Position numbers and translations under genes: made by a program
Shown here: piece by piece, positions 1 to 8,076 of the stretch
How positions within the stretch are numbered: the stretch's first letter is position 1
Layout of the letters: the number at the start of each line of letters is the position of its first letter
Notes under the pieces: model-generated
Databases searched by the model: none
What the model was told of the DNA's origin: nothing
What the model saw: only the letters and a program-made list of their open reading frames with translations
Source: Pseudomonas sp. MAG733B
Lineage (GTDB): Bacteria > Pseudomonadota > Gammaproteobacteria > Pseudomonadales > Pseudomonadaceae
Direction: 5' to 3'
DNA: 64,000 nt
Assembly (NCBI RefSeq): GCF_036884845.1
Contig: NZ_CP145732.1
Span: 4,464,001-4,528,000 of the forward strand

Positions 1-366
1 AGAGTTCAGACCGCTCCCGGATACCTGCGGCGCAGTTGAATCCGGGGACTGGATTCGCTCGACCGCAGAAACGAAGCAGTACCCGCGCCTCGTCACGCTT
101 GCGATGTATCGTGTGTCGCTCTGATCACACTCCAGGGCGCGACGGATATTGGCGACCTGCACACGCACATTTGATTCTTCGACAACCAGCCCCGGCCAGG
201 CGAGCGTCATCAGTTCCTGATTTGTCAGCACCTTGCCATTGCTTTGAACCAGCGCAGTGAGGATGTCGAAGGCCCGACTGCCCAGGAGCACCTCCACGCC
301 ACTTTTCTGAAGGACGCGCATACCTGGGTAGAGGCAGAACGGCCCGAAAGAGTACACATCGTTCAT
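1..366 (-). CDS. Winged-helix (OmpR-type) transcriptional regulator, 3' end beyond window
   Basis: The reading frame is open from an ATG at 366 to the window edge (122 codons, no stop), so this is the N-terminal part of a longer protein. A GAGGAG ribosome site lies 8 bases before the ATG. The N-terminus matches a Trans_reg_C winged-helix domain: FGPFCLYPGMRVL, then a strand with LLGSRAFDILTALV, the recognition helix around EESNVRVQVANIRRAL, and the wing RYIASVTRRGYCFV. In this family the domain at the N-terminus is usually fused to a membrane sensor, a TPR/ATPase or an enzymatic module rather than a receiver. Which one applies cannot be seen here. The gene carries copy A of a duplicated upstream element (439-503). 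Confidence 0.8.
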   Translation of the reverse strand, partial: MNDVYSFGPFCLYPGMRVLQKSGVEVLLGSRAFDILTALVQSNGKVLTNQELMTLAWPGLVVEESNVRVQVANIRRALECDQSDTRYIASVTRRGYCFVSAVERIQSPDSTAPQVSGSGLNS

Positions 367-438
367 AGTCTGTGCTCCTCGGTAGGAAGGAGAAGGTGAA
401 GGATGGCAGGTATACAAGCGATTTCAGGACACTGGATA

Positions 439-503
439 CGCTCGGGGCCACCCTTTCAGGATTAAGAACCCCACGAGACTTGATTGATATAGCAGGCCAA
501 TCA
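439..503 (-). promoter_or_regulatory. Duplicated upstream element, copy A
   Basis: These 65 bases align without gaps to 4760-4824 (51 of 65 identical by hand count). The best-kept part is an inverted repeat TGATT-N13-AATCA at 481-503. Both copies lie about 70-90 bases upstream of a minus-strand start codon (366 here, 4667 for copy B), which suggests one regulator acts on both promoters. The length and dyad shape fit a LysR-type or similar dimeric activator. The adjacent LysR gene is a candidate, but this is inference. Confidence 0.6.
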
Positions 504-577
504 CAGCATCTTTGATTGCTCTTCACAGCTAGCTGGCATCGAATATGCTGCGGTTGCGCATATCCGCCGAGCATGGT

Positions 578-1483
578 TCAAGTCACCTTCCATGGGTGCT
601 GACGCCACTTCTCCTGGAAGAACTCGATGAACACTCGAATGCGCGGGCTGAGGTGTTTTCGGTCCGAATACAACAGATAAACCGGCTCAATGATTCCGGA
701 TTTGAACTCTTCCAGCAGCGGCACCAGGGTTCCGGCCTTTACGTCCAGGCCGATGTGAAAATCGGCCAACTTGACCACACCGGCGCCGGACAGCGCCATG
801 TCCCGTAGAAGATCACCCTGAGTGAATGACGCACTGGGCGTTACGGGCACGGAAACACCCTCGCCTTCCTGAACAAACGACCATTTGTTCCACGGGCTGA
901 CAAAGCTGAAATGGAAGCAACGGTGGTTCAGCAGGTCAGCCGGAACCGTGGGGACACCGTGCTCGGCCAAGTAGTCGGGCGAAGCCACGATCAGCCACTC
1001 ACATTCCCCGATTCGCTTGGCAATACGTGAAGAACTGGGCAATACGCCGCTGTGAATAGCGATATCGAGCCCCTGTTCAAAATGGTCGACAAACTGCGCG
1101 CCCAACTGCAGCTCAACATCCAGGGACGGATACAAGTCCAGGAATTCAGGCAGCCAGGGCACGATCTGGTGCTTGGCAAACGTGGTCATGGTATGGATTC
1201 GAAGGGTTCCACTGACCCTTGAAGGCAAAGCTTCAGCCAGGGAGTCAGCCTCGTTCATCGCCTCAACGACTGCCTTGGCACTGCGCAGGTAGGCCGCGCC
1301 CTCCTCGGTCAGCGTAAGAACCCGCGAGCCTCTTTGAAAGAGCCGGACTTGCAGCCTGTTCTCCAGACGCGTGATCAATTTGCTCACAGCCGAGGGCGTA
1401 ATGTTGTGGACCCGAGCCGCCGCCGAGAAGCTTCCACACTCGGTTGACCAGATAAATGCGAGCAGCTGTGTGTAGTTGTCCAT
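578..1483 (-). CDS. LysR-family transcriptional regulator
   Basis: 301 residues, the usual LysR length. The N-terminal helix-turn-helix is clear (MDNYTQLLAFIWSTE, then GSFSAAARVHNITPSAVSKL and LENRLQVRLFQR), followed by a LysR substrate domain of the AaeR/DsdC-like group that binds small acids. I chose the ATG at 1483 because AGGA sits 7 bases upstream and the protein then begins right at the first helix; an ATG at 1525 is in frame but would add 14 unlikely residues. It is transcribed in the same direction as the cupin, hydrolase and MFS genes upstream and probably controls them. Ligand unknown. Confidence 0.85.
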   Translation of the reverse strand: MDNYTQLLAFIWSTECGSFSAAARVHNITPSAVSKLITRLENRLQVRLFQRGSRVLTLTEEGAAYLRSAKAVVEAMNEADSLAEALPSRVSGTLRIHTMTTFAKHQIVPWLPEFLDLYPSLDVELQLGAQFVDHFEQGLDIAIHSGVLPSSSRIAKRIGECEWLIVASPDYLAEHGVPTVPADLLNHRCFHFSFVSPWNKWSFVQEGEGVSVPVTPSASFTQGDLLRDMALSGAGVVKLADFHIGLDVKAGTLVPLLEEFKSGIIEPVYLLYSDRKHLSPRIRVFIEFFQEKWRQHPWKVT

Positions 1484-1531
1484 TTCCGGTCCTGGCGTAA
1501 GGGGTTGAGTGTCCCGCGTCCGCATCGATTA

Positions 1532-1561
1532 CAGGAAAACGCGCCGAAGCGCGTTTTCCTG
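1532..1561 (-). terminator. Perfect 13-bp hairpin, UUCG loop on minus strand
   Basis: CAGGAAAACGCGC pairs with GCGCGTTTTCCTG across a 4-base loop. Read on the minus strand, the direction of the cupin gene that ends at 1572, the loop is C(UUCG)G, the most stable tetraloop. There is no clean U tract after it beyond UAAU, so termination or mRNA 3'-end protection are both possible. Confidence 0.65.
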
Positions 1562-1571
1562 ACCGTGTCGC

Positions 1572-2108
1572 TTACCTGATGAACTGTTCAATATAGTCGT
1601 CCGGCAAGCCCAGAGACTTGTAATGCGCGCGGGCGCTTTCCAGCTTGGTGAAGACATCTTCATAACCGACCGCTACGCCCAGAGGATCGACATAGGTGTA
1701 GCCGCCCTGAACATGGAACCAGGTGATCATTTCCTCGACGTCTTCCGGCACGAACAGGGTGTGGGTCTCCCCCGGAGGCTCATACGCAAATGAGCCTTCC
1801 TCGGCAATCCAGTCATGTTCCAGATAGAACCAGCGCCCCTTGAGCACGATCGCATGCACGCCACCGGTGTGGCGGTGACGGGAAAGCACACCGGACTGCC
1901 GCACCCGCAAAAGATTGATGTAGTAGCCGCCCGAGGTATTGAGCAGCAGCGGCTTGAACGACACGGTTTTGGTGACCGGCACCCACAACTCATCATCTTC
2001 CAGCCATTGCGTCATGACACCGGGGTGAACCATATCCGGGGTCATGAACGGGACTTGCGGCAACTGGTAGGCAATCGCCAATTCATCAGGTTTGACGGGG
2101 GTATTCAT
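1572..2108 (-). CDS. 2,4'-dihydroxyacetophenone dioxygenase-like cupin
   Basis: 178 residues with one cupin barrel. The metal-binding first motif is visible as RHRHTGGVHAIVLKG and the second as YEPPGETHTLFVP. Overall spacing matches the 2,4'-dihydroxyacetophenone dioxygenase (DAD) family, Fe(II) enzymes that cleave the C-C bond between a ring carbonyl and its alkyl side chain. It lies between an alpha/beta hydrolase/MFS pair and a LysR gene, consistent with a small aromatic-ketone catabolic set. A second member of the same family is at 54875-55414. Substrate is inferred only; the family also holds many uncharacterised cupins. Confidence 0.7.
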   Translation of the reverse strand: MNTPVKPDELAIAYQLPQVPFMTPDMVHPGVMTQWLEDDELWVPVTKTVSFKPLLLNTSGGYYINLLRVRQSGVLSRHRHTGGVHAIVLKGRWFYLEHDWIAEEGSFAYEPPGETHTLFVPEDVEEMITWFHVQGGYTYVDPLGVAVGYEDVFTKLESARAHYKSLGLPDDYIEQFIR

Positions 2109-2292
2109 GTGTGGCCTCTCGGTTTTTTTTTATGCATTCACAGGGCGAGAACTGCGCCCGGACTTCGACTGAGAGAAAGGTTATGAGAGTGCTGATTCGA
2201 TGAAAATAGCTACATTTGCACATCAGGTGTGACGCTGGGGCATAGCGAAAATCAGTGCCTGCCGGGGCGGTTACGGGGGCACGCCGACCAAT

Positions 2293-2320
2293 GAAAATGC
2301 CCGCAAAAGCGGGCATTTTC
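2293..2320 (-). terminator. Rho-independent terminator
   Basis: Perfect 12-bp stem GAAAATGCCCGC / GCGGGCATTTTC with a 4-base loop, sited between the hydrolase stop (2360) and the cupin start (2108). It probably ends the MFS-hydrolase transcript, implying that the cupin has its own promoter in 2109-2292. Confidence 0.8.
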
Positions 2321-2359
2321 GGCTGGGTGTTCGCGGCTACGCGGCCGGCAATCGGCTAC

Positions 2360-3196
2360 TCACACACGAGGGTCGGCGTAGAAGTCGATGATCGCCGGCA
2401 GCACCAGCTCAGGCGCCTCCAATGTCGGGCTATGCCCTATCTTGCTCAGCCGCATCAGTTTCGAATTCGGCAGCTCTCGTTTCATCTCATCGGACCACGC
2501 GGGAGGTCGCGGCATGTCTTCCTCACCGTTGATGATCAGCACCGGGATCTTGATCGATGACAGCAGTTCTACCGAGCTTTCACGGTGCATGACGCCTTTC
2601 ATCGCCGGACGCAGTGATTTCGGCAACACCTCGATCCGATCGCGCCAGTAAGCCACCAGCGCCTGTTTATCGGGGTTGTTGCGCGTGGTCTTGCCGAACA
2701 TCACTTCCATGGTCATGTCGAGAATATCTCCGACGAAACCTCGCTCCCCCGCGTCGACTACCCATTGCGCGAATCGGGCGCCTTGCTCGGGCGGCTCACC
2801 GCACGCCGAAGAGCCCGCGACGACCAATGAACGGAAAAGCTCCTGGCGCCTGGCAATCAGCCGGAACGCAACATCGCCGCCCATGGACTGGGCCATGACG
2901 TTGATCGAATCGAGCTCCATTCTTTCGATCAACGCCTCGATGTCGTCGGCACACTTGTCCATGGTGATGATATCGACATCATCCAGGGCGCTTTTGCCCT
3001 GCCCTCTGAAATCGGGCCGGATGACCCGAAACTTGCCGGCTGCGGCCTGGACCAGACCCTCAAACATTGTCCCGTCGAGAAAACAGGAGTGCAGGCACAG
3101 AACGATTGGCAGATTGGCTTCACCCGTGTCTTCAACCCACAGTGTCGTGCCATTGACCTGAATGTGTTTACCGTGCGAATTGGCGACTTCTAGCAT
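2360..3196 (-). CDS. Alpha/beta-fold hydrolase
   Basis: 278 residues. It has the oxyanion strand LPIVLCLHSCFLDGTMF, the RVIRPDFRGQGKS strand-loop, a nucleophile elbow AQSMGGD (Ser nucleophile, with Gln at -1 and the first Gly of G-x-S-x-G replaced by Ala), and a late IGHSPTLEAPE that carries the catalytic His. The start at 3196 has AGGAG 7 bases upstream; an ATG at 3220 lacks this. It lies 82 bases downstream of the MFS gene and is probably cotranscribed with it. In this setting it may cleave an ester or a ring-fission product. Confidence 0.8.
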   Translation of the reverse strand: MLEVANSHGKHIQVNGTTLWVEDTGEANLPIVLCLHSCFLDGTMFEGLVQAAAGKFRVIRPDFRGQGKSALDDVDIITMDKCADDIEALIERMELDSINVMAQSMGGDVAFRLIARRQELFRSLVVAGSSACGEPPEQGARFAQWVVDAGERGFVGDILDMTMEVMFGKTTRNNPDKQALVAYWRDRIEVLPKSLRPAMKGVMHRESSVELLSSIKIPVLIINGEEDMPRPPAWSDEMKRELPNSKLMRLSKIGHSPTLEAPELVLPAIIDFYADPRV

Positions 3197-3278
3197 GTTG
3201 ATTCTCCTGACATTGGACATCCCCGCGAGGGAATTTTTTATAGGTTGCAGGTGCGGCGTTCCAGCCGGATTGGCGACC

Positions 3279-4667
3279 TCAATGGGCCATGTTGCAGGAC
3301 GCTTTGGACACCAGCGCCCGATCGTGTTTGAGGAACCACCCTGTGGTTTCGCGCGTAAAGAACGCCGTGACGAATGCAGCGACGATCATCAGCCCGGAAA
3401 TGAAATACAGAGCGTAGTTGTAGCCAGCCACCTGATCGAAACCGCCGCCGGCACCAATGAACATGCCGATCACGAACGGCCCGAAACCGCCGGCGTAGAT
3501 ACCCACGTTGACAATCGACCCGGCAATGCCGGAGGTGCCGGGCTTGGCCGAATCGAAGGCAATCGCGTACAGCAACGTGTAGGGCGCGTTCATCGCAAAC
3601 CCGGCAAACAACTGGATGCAGACCAGCCAGGTCAAACTCAATGAGGTGAACTGGAAGAGGTACATGCCAACCGCCAGCCAAGCGAAAACGATCATCAGGC
3701 AAAGCTTGCGACCCATCCGGTCGGAGATCCAACCCCAGACGATTTGCCCGATGCCACCGGTGATGGTGAACAGTACGGAGTACGCCGCCGCCTCGGCGAA
3801 GTTGTAATGCGCCACGAACGCCAGGTACTGGGGCAACCAGAAGCTGATGCCGAAGTAGCCAACGATAGCCAGCATAGAGACGAGTGCGATGGTGCTGATG
3901 TTCGGATTGCGCATCGCCGACCGAAAGGCGCCCTCAGGTGCAACCACCGTCCCGTGAGCCGCGCTCAACGCTGGAACGGTTTCGCCGACCTCACGCACAT
4001 GCTCGACGAACGAGTCATATCTTTTCTTGGTGCAAAACCACCAGTAAACAGAAAAGATAATGATCATGGGCACCGGGAACAGCAGAAACGCCAGGCGCCA
4101 GTTTTCCGGACCGTAGGCGTTCAACAAGGCACTGATCGCCAGACCGCCGATCAACGTGCCCCACGGATAGCCCGTGTGATGTAGCCCCAACGCAAACCCG
4201 CGCCGCTCACGGGACCACCACTCGGATAATGACGTGACCTCGATCGCCTCCCCCGCACCGCCGAAGGCATGGGAAATCACCTGCAATGCCACGAGCATGC
4301 CCAGTGAAGCGGTGAGGAAATTGAACCCTGTCAAAAAGGTAAACAGCGTGTAGGCAATGACGATCGGCAGATGGCGATACTTCCTCATCCAGCCTTGCCC
4401 GCCCTTGTCCGCCCAGATCATGCAAGGCACAGCGATCAACGAGGTGGCAATCGTGATGAACGCCGCGAGCAAACCCGTCAGCTCCGCGCTGGTTTTGAAT
4501 TCGCTGGTGATCGAGGGCAACACCATGAAGAACATCTGACGTGAATTGGCGTCCATGGCGTAGACCAGCCACAGCAACGCCATGGCGCCCCACGAAGCGG
4601 TTCCGGCTCCCTTGGAAACCCGCGTGAACGAGGGAATAACACCAGCTTTATCTTGAGCGAGTCCCAT
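3279..4667 (-). CDS. MFS transporter
   Basis: 462 residues with about 12 hydrophobic segments and the MFS loop signatures WADKGGQGW (after TM2) and WISDRMGRKL (after TM8). The DANSRQMFFMVLPSI start resembles aromatic-acid or phthalate/sugar-acid permeases of the anion:cation symporter group. Its start follows GGGAG. Copy B of the duplicated upstream element lies at 4760-4824, so it probably heads the minus-strand catabolic block and takes up the block's substrate. Confidence 0.82.
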   Translation of the reverse strand: MGLAQDKAGVIPSFTRVSKGAGTASWGAMALLWLVYAMDANSRQMFFMVLPSITSEFKTSAELTGLLAAFITIATSLIAVPCMIWADKGGQGWMRKYRHLPIVIAYTLFTFLTGFNFLTASLGMLVALQVISHAFGGAGEAIEVTSLSEWWSRERRGFALGLHHTGYPWGTLIGGLAISALLNAYGPENWRLAFLLFPVPMIIIFSVYWWFCTKKRYDSFVEHVREVGETVPALSAAHGTVVAPEGAFRSAMRNPNISTIALVSMLAIVGYFGISFWLPQYLAFVAHYNFAEAAAYSVLFTITGGIGQIVWGWISDRMGRKLCLMIVFAWLAVGMYLFQFTSLSLTWLVCIQLFAGFAMNAPYTLLYAIAFDSAKPGTSGIAGSIVNVGIYAGGFGPFVIGMFIGAGGGFDQVAGYNYALYFISGLMIVAAFVTAFFTRETTGWFLKHDRALVSKASCNMAH

Positions 4668-4759
4668 AGGATCATCTCCCGCCGAGTTTTATTTTTATTT
4701 TCCCCGGCAGTTGAGCAACACAGAGTTGTTTCAACGTCGGGTTTGCGGGTGGCGCTTGA

Positions 4760-4824
4760 CGCTGGAGGCCACCGTTTGAAGATTAAAAGCTCGACGGGAT
4801 TTGATTGATATAGCTGGAAAATCA
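4760..4824 (-). promoter_or_regulatory. Duplicated upstream element, copy B
   Basis: Partner of 439-503, gapless over 65 bases. The dyad TGATT-N13-AATCA is at 4802-4824. It is placed about 93 bases upstream of the MFS start at 4667. The conserved position relative to the start codon in both copies argues for a shared promoter-operator rather than a chance repeat. The rest of 4668-4958 has no recognisable gene. Confidence 0.6.
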
Positions 4825-4958
4825 CACCTGCTTTGCCTTACAGGCACAGGAGAAATGGCATTCGGGATGTGCCCGGCCATTAACGCCAGACGATGCTGTC
4901 GACCACTGAACCGCTTACAATCACGCCTTTCCACTGCATTCAGAAAGGCAACAAGGCT

Positions 4959-6131
4959 ATGGCGCTCGACCCTCCCACGATGTTGACCCTCTCGATTGCC
5001 CTCGCAGCGGCGGCTGCGCTGTACCTGGTGATCGAGTGGCGCAGCATTCGTGAACCGTCGCTGCTGTTCTGGAGCGCAGGCTTTGCGACGATTACCGTGG
5101 GTTCAACGCTCGCCCTGTTGCGCGGGATCGGTCTGTTGCTGGTGGGCATCTGGTTCGCCAACGGCCTGCTGGTGTTGGCCCACTGGTTCTTCCTGGTGGG
5201 TGTCGCGCGCTTCACCCAGGCGCGCCTGTCCCGTGCCTGGTATCTGATTTTTGTCGCCTGGCTGGCATTGCTGTTGCTGCCGGACGAACCTTCGTGGTCA
5301 AAGATCATGCTGCTGGCTAACTCGCTGTTGGTCGCCCTGTTGTCGCTGCGGGCCAGTTTCCTGCTGCGGCCCCACGGCAAGTCGCTGAGCGTGGGGGCGG
5401 TTCAGCTGCGTTACGTGCTGCTGGTCCATGGGCTTTTCTATCTCGCCAAATCGATAACGGCTGTGGTTCCAGGAACGCTGATCGACCTCGCGGCCTTTCG
5501 TGGCGAGATCATTCAGATCTCCCTGGTCGAAGGCGTGATGGCGATCATGCTGATCGCGCTGTCGATGACCGGGACCGAGCGCTATCGACGGGAGAAACAG
5601 ATCGCCCGGCTGGCCGAACGCGATCCGCTGACCGCCCTGTACAACCGCCGCGCCCTCGAAGTGCGGGCACCGCGCCTGCTGAGTGAAGTATCGAGCGCTC
5701 GACCGGGCGCACTGCTACTGATCGATATCGACAACTTCAAACCGGTCAACGACCTGTACGGCCATACCGCAGGCGACCGGTTGCTGGTGTCGCTGAGCGA
5801 GATGATCCGCTCGGTATTGCCCGAAGACGCGCTTGCCGCGCGGTTGGGCGGCGACGAGTTCGTCATCCTGCTGAGCAACGCGTCGAAGGAGCGAATCGTG
5901 CAGATGGGCAACGCATTGCGTGATCAGTTCCACAGCGCCGCCGCGCAGACATTCACCACGCCTGAAGCGGTGACCCTGAGCATCGGCGCCAACTTGTTCG
6001 ACCATCCGCCGGCCAGCCTGGCGACATTGATCGAGCAAGGCGACGCCGCGCTCTATGAATCCAAGCGTGGCGGGCGAAACAGTATCCGTCTGGTCGACCG
6101 TACCGTGGCGAGCGGCGAGCCCGCACGCTAA
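4959..6131 (+). CDS. Membrane diguanylate cyclase (GGDEF)
   Basis: 390 residues: six to seven hydrophobic segments in the first ~190 residues, then a GGDEF domain opening with ERDPLTALYNRRALE and carrying the active loop RLGGDEFVIL. The substrate-binding and metal residues look intact, so it should make cyclic di-GMP from GTP. The inhibitory RxxD I-site five residues before GGDEF is absent (PEDA there). The N-terminal membrane sensor is not a named domain to me. The start at 4959 is my choice; an in-frame ATG at 4893 would give 22 extra residues. Confidence 0.85.
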   Translation: MALDPPTMLTLSIALAAAAALYLVIEWRSIREPSLLFWSAGFATITVGSTLALLRGIGLLLVGIWFANGLLVLAHWFFLVGVARFTQARLSRAWYLIFVAWLALLLLPDEPSWSKIMLLANSLLVALLSLRASFLLRPHGKSLSVGAVQLRYVLLVHGLFYLAKSITAVVPGTLIDLAAFRGEIIQISLVEGVMAIMLIALSMTGTERYRREKQIARLAERDPLTALYNRRALEVRAPRLLSEVSSARPGALLLIDIDNFKPVNDLYGHTAGDRLLVSLSEMIRSVLPEDALAARLGGDEFVILLSNASKERIVQMGNALRDQFHSAAAQTFTTPEAVTLSIGANLFDHPPASLATLIEQGDAALYESKRGGRNSIRLVDRTVASGEPAR

Positions 6132-6132
6132 T

Positions 6133-6462
6133 TCAGGATGCTGCCCCTTCCCCCATCACATCCTCCGCCCAACTGATCGCCGCCACGACGGTGGGGAAAC
6201 CGATCGTACTGGTCAGTGAAATCAGGGTGTGTCGGATCTGCTCCGGCGTAGCACCCGCCTCCAGTGCCCGGCGGGTATGGCTGTGCACCGCGCCTTCGGA
6301 GTGGATGGCCGCAGCAGCGCCGAGCTGGATCAGCTGGACGATTTGCTCGTCCAGCGGCCCCGCGTGACGCACCGCCGTCCCTAATGCCTCCACGGCATCC
6401 AGGTAATCCGGATAGTGCTGCTTGAGATTTTCGTAGGTCGAGTGCGCTCTCTTCTTTGCCAT
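6133..6462 (-). CDS. Carboxymuconolactone decarboxylase-family protein
   Basis: 109 residues matching the all-helical CMD/AhpD fold: DEQIVQLIQLGAAAAIHSEGAVHSHTRRALEAGATPEQIRHTL. The CxxC of the AhpD alkylhydroperoxidase type is missing; only the His of the VHSHTRRA helix remains. A peroxidase role is therefore unlikely, and a lactone decarboxylase or unknown role is more probable. It is convergent with the GGDEF gene, one base from its stop. Confidence 0.75.
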   Translation of the reverse strand: MAKKRAHSTYENLKQHYPDYLDAVEALGTAVRHAGPLDEQIVQLIQLGAAAAIHSEGAVHSHTRRALEAGATPEQIRHTLISLTSTIGFPTVVAAISWAEDVMGEGAAS

Positions 6463-6695
6463 TTTGATTCCTCCGAAAACCGGATGCGGGCCTGCGCCGA
6501 CGGGCGTATTCCCAGCGATGTTTACCCCGTTTCACAAGGCTTCGCTCCGTGAAAACTTGCGAAAACCGACAGTAGGCTAAGCTTAGTGCAGCTTATTGCC
6601 CACGATGCTCGCGGCGGCAGTTGTTGGATTTTTCTGGAGAGCGTCTGCAACAGCTATCTCAGACAGACCCAAACAATTTGCGCAGGATTGCCGTA

Positions 6696-8069
6696 ATGAC
6701 CGAGCCTTTTCTCAGTTTTGACCAACTCAAGCGTGCTGCCACCTCTGGCGAAATCGACACCGTCCTGGTGTGCATGGTCGACATGCAGGGACGGCTGGTG
6801 GGCAAGCGATTCCAGGTCGAGTTTTTCATCGACAGCGGTCATGAAGAAACCCACTGCTGCAATTACCTGCTGGCCGACGACATCGACATGGAGCCGGTGC
6901 CAGGTTACGCCGCGGCCAGTTGGAGCAAAGGCTACGGCGATTTTGTACTCAAGCCCGACATGAGCACCCTGCGCAAGGTGCCGTGGCTGGAATGCACAGC
7001 GCTGGTGCTGTGCGATGTGCTCGATCATCACCATCGGCAAGACTTGCCCCACAGCCCCCGGGCGATCCTGAAAAGACAGGTCGAGCGCCTGCGTCAGCGC
7101 GGCTATACCGGCATGTTCGCCTCGGAACTGGAGTTCTACCTGTTCGACGAAAGCTACGAGGCCATTCACAGGCGCAACTACCATAAGCCGAAAACCGCCG
7201 GGCACTACATCGAGGACTACAACATCCTGCAGACCACCCGCGAAGAGCCGGTGCTGCGGGCGATTCGCAAGCATCTGCAGGCCTGCGGGATTCCGGTGGA
7301 AAACTCCAAGGGCGAATGGGGGCCGGGGCAGGAAGAAATCAACATCCGTTACGCCGACGCCATGACCATGGCCGACCATCACGTCATCATCAAGCACGCC
7401 TGCAAAGAGATCGCGCAACTACAGGGCAAGGCGATCACCTTCATGGCCAAGTGGCGCTATGACGCCGCCGGGTCCAGCAGCCATATTCACAATTCGCTGT
7501 GGGACAAGAACGCCAAGAAGCCGCTGTTCTACGATGCCAAGGCCGAGTTCGGCATGTCCAAGCTAATGCGTGCATGGGTCGCCGGGCAGCTCAAATACGC
7601 CAATGACATCACCTGCTTTCTCGCGCCCTACATCAACTCCTACAAACGTTTTCAGGCCGGCACCTTCGCACCGACCCGTGCGGTGTGGAGCCGCGACAAC
7701 CGCACAGCCGGTTTCCGTTTGTGCGCCGAGAGCAGCAAATCCATCCGCATCGAATGCCGCATAGGCGGTGCCGATCTCAACCCCTACCTGGCCTTCGCCG
7801 CGCTGATCGCGGCAGGGCTGGCCGGCGTCGACGAAAAACTCGAGCTCACCCCGCCCTTCGAAGGCGATGCCTATCTCGACGAGCAATTGCCGGAAGTTTC
7901 CAAGACCCTGCGCGACGCCAGTGCCGCGCTCCAGGGTTCGAGCATGTTGCGTGAGGCGTTCGGTGATGAAGTGATCGACCACTACGTGCACACCGCCGAA
8001 TGGGAACAGAAAGAGTACGACCGGCGGATCACCGACTGGGAATTGCAACGCGGCTTCGAACGCTATTGA
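6696..8069 (+). CDS. Glutamine synthetase-like gamma-glutamyl-amine ligase
   Basis: 457 residues of the GS fold, in the PuuA/IpuC-like branch that joins glutamate to an amine with ATP instead of making glutamine. Visible parts are the beta-grasp N-terminus (VDMQGRLVGKRF), ELEFYLFDESYE (metal Glu), GPGQEEINIRYADA, FMAKW...GSSSHIHNSLWD (ATP/Glu loop) and the late SKSIRIECRIGGADLNPYL. AGGA lies 8 bases before the ATG at 6696. It is the first gene of a four-gene operon with aldehyde dehydrogenase, alcohol dehydrogenase and permease, which points to catabolism of an amine or aminoalcohol. Confidence 0.85.
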   Translation: MTEPFLSFDQLKRAATSGEIDTVLVCMVDMQGRLVGKRFQVEFFIDSGHEETHCCNYLLADDIDMEPVPGYAAASWSKGYGDFVLKPDMSTLRKVPWLECTALVLCDVLDHHHRQDLPHSPRAILKRQVERLRQRGYTGMFASELEFYLFDESYEAIHRRNYHKPKTAGHYIEDYNILQTTREEPVLRAIRKHLQACGIPVENSKGEWGPGQEEINIRYADAMTMADHHVIIKHACKEIAQLQGKAITFMAKWRYDAAGSSSHIHNSLWDKNAKKPLFYDAKAEFGMSKLMRAWVAGQLKYANDITCFLAPYINSYKRFQAGTFAPTRAVWSRDNRTAGFRLCAESSKSIRIECRIGGADLNPYLAFAALIAAGLAGVDEKLELTPPFEGDAYLDEQLPEVSKTLRDASAALQGSSMLREAFGDEVIDHYVHTAEWEQKEYDRRITDWELQRGFERY

Positions 8070-8076
8070 GGCGATC

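Noticed and set aside
2193..2211. A third copy of the duplicated upstream element before the cupin gene
   Set aside because: About 14 of 19 bases match copy B, but the spacing of the dyad and the flanks are lost, so I only mention it as possible.
4893..4958. Longer start of the first diguanylate cyclase
   Set aside because: The extra 22 residues are not membrane-like and have no ribosome site; 4959 was preferred.
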